DNA of 64,000 nt from Gracilaria domingensis (taxonomy: Eukaryota; Rhodophyta; Florideophyceae; Gracilariales; Gracilariaceae). The number at the start of each line of letters is the position of its first letter. Within the stretch, counting starts at the first letter, position 1. Below, piece after piece: positions 59,201 through 64,000 of this stretch. The stretch covers positions 349,927 to 413,926 of the forward strand of contig VCMS01000018.1 of assembly GCA_022539475.1 (NCBI GenBank), written 5' to 3'. The position numbers were made by a program, and so were the translations under genes. Below the pieces are notes generated by a model. It was given only the letters and a program-made list of their open reading frames with translations, was not told the origin of the DNA and did not search any database.

Positions 59201-61097
59201 TTCACTCGGTCGCACGCTCGACCGACGTGATTACCCCCCCGACACCAACAAGGAGGAGGTGATTCTAGAACGGATCTCTCATCTCCCAAGGGATAGACGG
59301 GTGGACCTCCTCGCTGTTCTGGATAACTTGAATGTCATAGCATGGTCCTTGTATGATCTTAGGCCCTCTGACGTGCCGGTAACGCACAGGTTTGACCTCA
59401 GTGTCCGGACCCCAATTCATTCGAAGGTCCGAAGGCTACCCCCAAAGCATGACGACGTTGTTCGGAAAGAGGTTGACAAAATGTTGTCCGCCGGGATCAT
59501 CAAGCCGTCCACCTCTCCTTGGTCCTTCCCAGTTGTCATCGCACATAAGAAGGATGGAAAGCCCCGATTCTGTGTCGACTATCGGGGTCTGAACCAGGTC
59601 ATGACGCCCGACAGGTGGCCCCTACCAAACATGGAACAGATCTTTGACGATTTGGGTGGTTGTTCGTTCTTCACGACCCTAGACCTTTTCTCCGGATACT
59701 GGCAGGTGCGTATGGCCCCTGACTGCAAAGAAATGACGACTTTTGTTTGTCGTCGGGGAACCTTCCAATTTGAAGTCATGCCTTTTGGTCTCATGAATGC
59801 CCCAGCCACGTTTCAAAGGATGATGGACGCGGTCCTTCATGGGGTGGAGTTTGCTCGCGTCTATATAGACGACGTTGTCATCTTCTCGAGAAGCCTGGAA
59901 GAACATTTGTACCACCTAACCAGGGTGCTCGAGATCCTTGCAAGTCATGGTCTGAAGATAAAAATATCCAAATGTGATTTTGCACAGCCCCGTATCAAAC
60001 TGCTTGGTCACGTCATCGACAAGGAGGGCACTTCGGTTGATCAAGACAAGATCGACGTCATCCAAAAGGCCCCCGAACCATCGACGGTAACCGAGCTCCG
60101 AAGTTTTCTCGGTCTAGCCAGTTATTATCGAAGGTTCATAAAGGATTTCGCAAATACGTCAGCAGTATTGCATGCTGCCACTACAGGGAAGGGAAAGCTG
60201 AATTTCACCAATGAGATGAAGACAGCGTTTAATGATCTAAAGGGAAAGTTAGTTTCCCCGCCGGTCTTAGCATTTCCCGACTTTGAGAAGCCTTTTAGAG
60301 TTGAAACCGATGCTTCTTCAGTCGCGCTTGGTGCCGTTCTGTCACAAAAGAAAGAGGACGGAATGTATCACCCAATTCAATTTGCCAGTCGCACGCTTAA
60401 TGCCGCCGAGCGAAAGTATTCTACTTGCGAGAAAGAGGCCCTAGCCGTGGTCTTTGCCTTGAAAAAGTTTCGCATGTATCTACTCGGAGGTCTCCCCTTT
60501 GAGCTTGTTACGGACCACCAAGCTCTGAAGTATGCATTCCAAAAGAAGGACATTCACGGGCGCCTAGCCCGATGGATGGACCTGCTAGCGGAATACGAGT
60601 TCGTTATAGTCTATAGATCTGGCGATAAGAATCGGGCTGCCGACTATCTCTCTCGCTTTGCCGTTGGGGATCCACCGGAGCCGGATGATGACGTGTCTGT
60701 TGTACTGAATGCAACGGACGAGGTCTATGACTTGGAGCCCTTCTGCGCGCACATCAAGTTGTACCTTGCCGCCTTTTCTTTTCCTGAAGAAGACCCTAAG
60801 ATCCGCGCTTTGATTAAGAGGAATGCGAAAAAGTTCTTCCTTTGGGGAGGTCTCCTCTATCGCCGTACCAAGAAAGGATTAAGAATGGTACCCTCTGTAA
60901 GCAAGCGCCGTGGCATCCTCTCATCCTTTCATGATGACATAGGACATTGGGACTTGGAGGCTACTAAGGATCTGGTCCAGTTCCGATTCTGGTGGCCTGG
61001 AATGTACCCCGACATCGTTTCATATGTTCGCAGTTGTGATGGGTGTCAGTTCACAACACCCTGCTTAAGTACCGGCCAGGACAAAGAGCCCCATTGA
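56283..61097 (+). CDS. gag-pol: Gag-Pol polyprotein of gypsy element D
   Basis: One frame encodes both proteins. The start is the ATG at 56283, the first ATG after the LTR TATA box, although the frame is open from 55998. Gag: capsid-like core, then two zinc knuckles (CGYCQKPGHFSTRC and CGGCGKMGHSIATC, from about 57015). Protease: Asp-Ser-Gly at 57678-57686. A ~430-residue acidic, Pro/Glu/Asp-rich spacer follows (about 58020-59220). RT has Tyr-Ile-Asp-Asp at 59862-59873, and RNase H has ETDASS near 60302. The frame ends in the integrase zinc-binding domain (SCDGCQ) where a -1 change is needed to go on at 61043. Gag-Pol fusion in one frame sets it apart from A and B. Confidence 0.92.
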   Translation: MAFSWYSRRGALGPDTMDTSTPLFDGYNSDVRRFLFFFENVATRGKPDEERSSEILGFLSGDAFDHYYNNFSVDGVLTPNAANYISVKKSLLDRFGAAEEPEEYIREAVTARLDYGDLLGSLQRMDACFDKAEFNAKAKFGLLRKAVMEYADLAQFVIFRGASDYKSLKDLIKSFVAGKKALGAGGSLAFMPPPKKVLQRRPVDPSDRDPTADKVDQLASQLAELTLLMKKKSGPPPKADGEQVCGYCQKPGHFSTRCPQNPHRDTRCGGCGKMGHSIATCWKRHSEKKVRFDAENQKEIPEVPRPNQVSVVTEDDVQDRETVAMAKRAADGAPLPKQARLEHRVGVKELLNPASDTPFRLIRSATRNRSGKPKKASTKKLSGKSMLQEHAGKYNVMEELANAPTGLTFGQLIRGDADAAKKDLRRIISGRSTTRKVNATQVERENSRLKVVPITVYGTMTQALLDSGAVPNLMSAELADHLLLTPNSTERTIKVADGNVARIRGTLEGVPVRFDDLRVSLEFLVIEKPPFDVIIGNPTLEKLHACIDLGTQEVTMSYNKKHVVIGLDSDRSGLEAFVPLSETDSEDFTSDSDAIPSDSEDESEDFANLPLPKQRTTGGAEVTLVAVMERDGDAGSQDGEEENDGEEEPANVTAQPTQAGPFEGPQVSDQARRPTQAEDSNGPNFTWRTIGTQIHLDSLTAERGENPHANNVHIAGPDGPQIPPEGERVAVGPAPRQQSQLISQYDDDEDRRFEDAEEEVQADPPVEERSGPNPSSFQSESTDTSVQPEDVNVVIPTSIAPRANNASEDSEVRPPDDGPVGESPAEFPDGSDDEDDSSPEEVDLIGSPLYRDSDLTIPIRDEVVLLPLAEGQSVTDFLDVRVQLRHPVPSPARPPHLEAQNLPLNRVGILEDDDSGGYVIAFEEELPPDEIDAQTPGDDEHSQDPSRDEEVVAEPTCPAQDIEYSLQDPIAQDSLGRTLDRRDYPPDTNKEEVILERISHLPRDRRVDLLAVLDNLNVIAWSLYDLRPSDVPVTHRFDLSVRTPIHSKVRRLPPKHDDVVRKEVDKMLSAGIIKPSTSPWSFPVVIAHKKDGKPRFCVDYRGLNQVMTPDRWPLPNMEQIFDDLGGCSFFTTLDLFSGYWQVRMAPDCKEMTTFVCRRGTFQFEVMPFGLMNAPATFQRMMDAVLHGVEFARVYIDDVVIFSRSLEEHLYHLTRVLEILASHGLKIKISKCDFAQPRIKLLGHVIDKEGTSVDQDKIDVIQKAPEPSTVTELRSFLGLASYYRRFIKDFANTSAVLHAATTGKGKLNFTNEMKTAFNDLKGKLVSPPVLAFPDFEKPFRVETDASSVALGAVLSQKKEDGMYHPIQFASRTLNAAERKYSTCEKEALAVVFALKKFRMYLLGGLPFELVTDHQALKYAFQKKDIHGRLARWMDLLAEYEFVIVYRSGDKNRAADYLSRFAVGDPPEPDDDVSVVLNATDEVYDLEPFCAHIKLYLAAFSFPEEDPKIRALIKRNAKKFFLWGGLLYRRTKKGLRMVPSVSKRRGILSSFHDDIGHWDLEATKDLVQFRFWWPGMYPDIVSYVRSCDGCQFTTPCLSTGQDKEPH

Positions 61098-61849
61098 CTG
61101 GCCTATTTCATACATTCTCTGTGGACTTCGCCGGTCCTCTTCCGGCTACCAAGAATGGCAACCGTTTTGCTCTGATTGGTGTAGAACACATAACAGGATG
61201 GCCTATTGCCGCGGCCTACGGTAATCAGACCTCTACCACCGTCATTCACTTTGTTCGATCTCAGATCGTTTCCCCGTTTGGTCCCCCGCTGACGATCGTG
61301 TCCGACAACTTCAGTTCCTTCAAAGCCAAGGCAGTCGAGGCATACATGGAAAGTAAGAAGATATCCCTCAAGCCCACCATGGCCTATGCCCCTATGTCTA
61401 ATGGCCGTGCTGAAAGAATGGTTGGAACCATCAAGAAATCGATTGCCAAGACAATCTTCAATAAGGGACAAGAATGGGATGAAGCCCTCGAGCAAATACT
61501 TTACGGATACAGGAGGCGCCGGCTGGGTGGCGGGTTTTCTCCTTTTGAGCTCATGTATGGCACAGTCCCGCGGATGAGCTCAGACGACCTACCCCCGCTC
61601 ATCGTAGATCCAACCCCCACTAATCGTCATCATGAACTACTTGCAAATTCCGCAGGCAGAGCTTCCAGAGTTCTATCTCAACCCAATCGACAAGACGACC
61701 CCAAGTCCGGGCACCGGTTCAACGTCGGTGATGAGGTCTTGGTGATACATGGGAAGGCTCTGAATCCCAACGTGAAATGGCCTGCCTTTCAGTCAAAATT
61801 CTACGGACCCTGTAAGGTGGTTAAGCCAGGCACCCCCGATATGTCCTAG
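61043..61849 (+). CDS. integrase of element D (frame-changed continuation of pol)
   Basis: Continues the integrase in the -1 frame relative to gag-pol, overlapping it by 55 bases. Catalytic residues: Asp at 61124, Asp at 61304, Glu at 61412, with 35 residues between the last two. The native sequence resumes at about KYRPGQRAPLTGLFHTF. The change of frame may be a lost or added base rather than a programmed shift, as no slippery heptamer is clear. No ATG is needed or expected. The end of this frame runs into another change near 61845. Confidence 0.85.
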   Translation: MSVHNTLLKYRPGQRAPLTGLFHTFSVDFAGPLPATKNGNRFALIGVEHITGWPIAAAYGNQTSTTVIHFVRSQIVSPFGPPLTIVSDNFSSFKAKAVEAYMESKKISLKPTMAYAPMSNGRAERMVGTIKKSIAKTIFNKGQEWDEALEQILYGYRRRRLGGGFSPFELMYGTVPRMSSDDLPPLIVDPTPTNRHHELLANSAGRASRVLSQPNRQDDPKSGHRFNVGDEVLVIHGKALNPNVKWPAFQSKFYGPCKVVKPGTPDMS

Positions 61850-62481
61850 TGTCCCCTCATAATCGCTACACTAGAGAAGGGGTCCACGCCCGCCGGCTCA
61901 AGCGGTATCATCGCCGACCAGTTCATCTGCAGGACGAGGTGGTAGCCACTATTACGGAAGGCGAAGACACCCCTGTCCCATATCCCACTCAGATCACTGT
62001 AATGCCACTCCGCGTTGACTACAATATCCTCACTGCACCCCACCTCTCGTGTCACTTTATCATTGGAGGGAAAAGCATACATTCATGGCTTAGCCCTTTG
62101 AACGTCTCTATCCCGGAGGTGGAAAGGGTTACCTGGACGCTGACGCATGCCTCACTCGCCCTGTTCTCAATCTCGGGCCCGTTCTTGAGTCGTAGAGGAG
62201 GATCTATCTTAAGAACATTATTTCGACGTGTGCACCAGAACTACGGCAGCAATATCGAGCCAGAATTCGCAGTATATCTTTACCACCATGCAGTCTCCTT
62301 GCATGGGCATCTCCCAGAATCGCAATTCTACATACAAGAGACTCAGGACCATATTCGCACTATGCTCGCACAGGAATCGCTCGGATACTCAGCTACACCC
62401 CCCGACCCAGAGAAGCTAGCAGTACCCTCTCTTCCACTACACCACCGAGAATACCCAAGTACTTACGACCCGCCCGCGTAG
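61849..62481 (+). CDS. C-terminal integrase extension of element D
   Basis: About 210 codons in a third frame, again -1 to the one before. The first ~25 residues (HNRYTREGVHARRLKRYHRR) look like the end of the integrase C-terminal domain, so this is a continuation of Pol, not a separate gene. The remaining ~185 residues match no domain I know. It has no chromodomain. Ends 24 bases before the LTR. Confidence 0.55.
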   Translation: MSPHNRYTREGVHARRLKRYHRRPVHLQDEVVATITEGEDTPVPYPTQITVMPLRVDYNILTAPHLSCHFIIGGKSIHSWLSPLNVSIPEVERVTWTLTHASLALFSISGPFLSRRGGSILRTLFRRVHQNYGSNIEPEFAVYLYHHAVSLHGHLPESQFYIQETQDHIRTMLAQESLGYSATPPDPEKLAVPSLPLHHREYPSTYDPPA

Positions 62482-62505
62482 CGTCGTTTGGCGTTGCCTG
62501 GTCTG

Positions 62506-64000
62506 TGTGCGCCCGTTCAAAACGGACACGACAGGTGGTGCGTTGTTCTACACTCCTGCAGTTGCTGCCCAACCGCCAGCGGTAATACAGAATATAGTTT
62601 ACAAAATTGCTTATTATATTAATCCTATCTTAGCGTTTAGTTAGTTTTCTACGCAGAATCTACCTTGCGTGTGGCCAGGAGGCGCCGCACTACAAGCAGG
62701 CGACATGAGATTGTCTACTTAAGTGGCAGAGAGCGCTCCAACGCTGACCACCCGACCTCATCGGGCTGTCAATTGCCAAATTCGTGGTCACCCCACGGAG
62801 GCGCCTGCGCTTGCGCAAATACACGTGCATTCCACGCTGTGTACTGCGTTGCCTAGGCGCCCCCTTGGCGGCATATGCGCTTAAAGTATCTACCACCTAC
62901 GCCTCTTATAGGCTAGTACGGTAGATACAACGCATCCATTGGCCAAGCCAACCGTACCGTCGATTCCCGCCTGGAATCGACGGTGCGGTTGTGCATAAAA
63001 AGGGCCGGAGCAGTCGCCTCCGACTCAACTCCGGCCAGACCACTTCCCTTCGACGACCTCCCCCCACCCCCCCACAACCTTCCAACCTCTCTCCTTTTCC
63101 CTTGTCGTCCCTCAAAGCCTTTCCTCATCCCCTACTTCTCTCTCTACTTCTTCCCCTTGGCGGCCTGCGTCTCCACCGCCCTCCCTCGTTCACTGCCATC
63201 ACACAACCCTCTGTCTGGCTCGCCTGTTGAGTCAGGCAAAGCGTCTGCACCACCCTTCCATTGGGTTTAAGCTTGAGGCAGGCGTGACCTGCCTTTCATT
63301 AATCCGCTTTGTTTGCCTTTACTTAGTCTCTTTTGTTCCCTTCGTGTGGTCTTTCCTGTTGTTGTCTATCTGCCATTCTGTCTTGCCCGGAACTACCGTT
63401 GTTGTTGTCATCTTCGTTTGTTCCCCGTTTCTTGCTGTTTGGCGGCCTTCTGCTGCTGCATCCGTTCTATTGCTTCCCGTGTCGCCTTGCGTCCCTGGTT
63501 TTGCTGGCTTCTTTCGCGGTTGCGATTCTCGTCCTCACATAGGGTATGCTTTTGCGACCTGTTGTTGCTAGACGCAACTGTACTGTGATACAGCGTAAGG
63601 TTGTCCCCTTAACTACGGCCCTGAGGCAAATCTGTTCCAAAGAGTAGGTTGTTCTACAGCTACTCTTTTGGCCATTTTGTGTGACTACTAACGTTCGTTG
63701 TTCACATCAAGTTGCCAAGGTCTATCGTACACACAAGTCATATCGTCCGTGGTCGACCGACGAGGCGTATAGAAGAAAGTCCCCGATCCCGTTCCTCAGA
63801 TAAAGAAGTCGGACTGTTCAGCCTCTTGACGGGCCACGCGAGCGCCACATTCTTTCTTGAGCCCCCACCAGAAGCGAGAAAGCGCCTCGTAACCCCCCGT
63901 CGCCACGTAAGCAAATCCGTAAAAGCGCTTGCCGCCGCTCTCGCTGACATTAAGGTTCAGAGTCCAACGCCAGCTTGCGAAGTTCACCAAGGCAGGCCGA
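62506..64000 (+). repeat. 3' LTR of element D, cut by the window end
   Basis: Copy of 54381-55841 carrying dozens of single-base insertions and deletions that break the finger ORF at 63700-64000. The promoter palindrome is fully kept (62949-62991). The start could be 62504 or 62506. Confidence 0.75.

Larger units (their letters stand above)
54381..64000 (+). mobile_element. Ty3/gypsy element D with a very long LTR and leader
   Basis: LTR copies start at 54381 and about 62506. Between them are a two-finger ORF, gag-pol, and integrase with a long C-terminal part. RT and RNase H are intact; integrase has two frame changes. The right LTR leaves the window, so length and target duplication are not known. 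There is no clear polypurine tract before 62506, which is odd for a gypsy element. Confidence 0.85.

Noticed and set aside
1-64000. CRISPR arrays, bacterial operons, ribosome binding sites or rRNA genes
   Set aside because: None seen; the content is eukaryotic throughout.

Overview
The window is nuclear DNA from a eukaryote in which long runs of transposons alternate with a few compact, mostly intron-poor host genes. The best fit I can offer is a red alga of the Chondrus/Gracilaria kind. That rests on the gene mix (a cellulose-synthase-like GT2 enzyme, secreted GCC2/GCC3 cysteine-rich proteins, a TRAPP subunit), the short genes, and a mixture of Ty3/gypsy, Ty1/copia-like and Crypton-like mobile DNA. 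It is an inference, because no marker gene settles it.

Layout. 1-1447: flank with no recognised gene. 1448-8890, minus strand: gypsy element A with intact gag and pol, pol ending in a chromodomain; its 5' LTR side is present but no 3' LTR was found. 9148-9669: a fragment of an alkyl sulfatase. 10285-17441, minus: decayed gypsy element C between two ~340-bp direct repeats, with a two-zinc-finger ORF in its leader. 18150-19790, minus: decayed copia-like pol. 21192-33227, plus: gypsy element B, complete, with near-identical 970/974-bp LTRs and a perfect 5-bp target duplication. B carries gag, pol, a separate chromodomain ORF and a 617-aa ORF on the opposite strand. B sits inside another ORF whose halves (33630-33228 and 21186-20909, minus) rejoin in frame when B is removed. 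That ORF diverges from a 406-aa tyrosine recombinase (33992-35212).

35,213-53,900 is the main host region: repeat-rich DNA, a TRAPPC8-like gene (minus, two frame changes), a possible small secreted protein, a RING-H2 protein, two divergent GCC2/GCC3 secreted proteins, and a GT2 membrane glycosyltransferase, with satellite-like and foldback repeats between them.

54381-64000, plus: gypsy element D. It has a very long LTR (at least about 1.46 kb), a palindrome and TATA box, and a leader of about 1.5 kb that contains no ATG in any frame before the gag start. That leader still holds an open frame for two C2H2 fingers. A single amber codon separates this finger ORF from the gag-pol frame. The second copy of the LTR runs off the window and is full of single-base indels, which looks like poor end sequence.

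The points most worth following are the leader zinc-finger ORFs shared by two unrelated gypsy elements (C and D), the ATG-free leader of D, the 617-aa antisense ORF of B, the repeated copies of the polypurine tract inside pol of A and B, and the divergent recombinase/partner unit broken by B.
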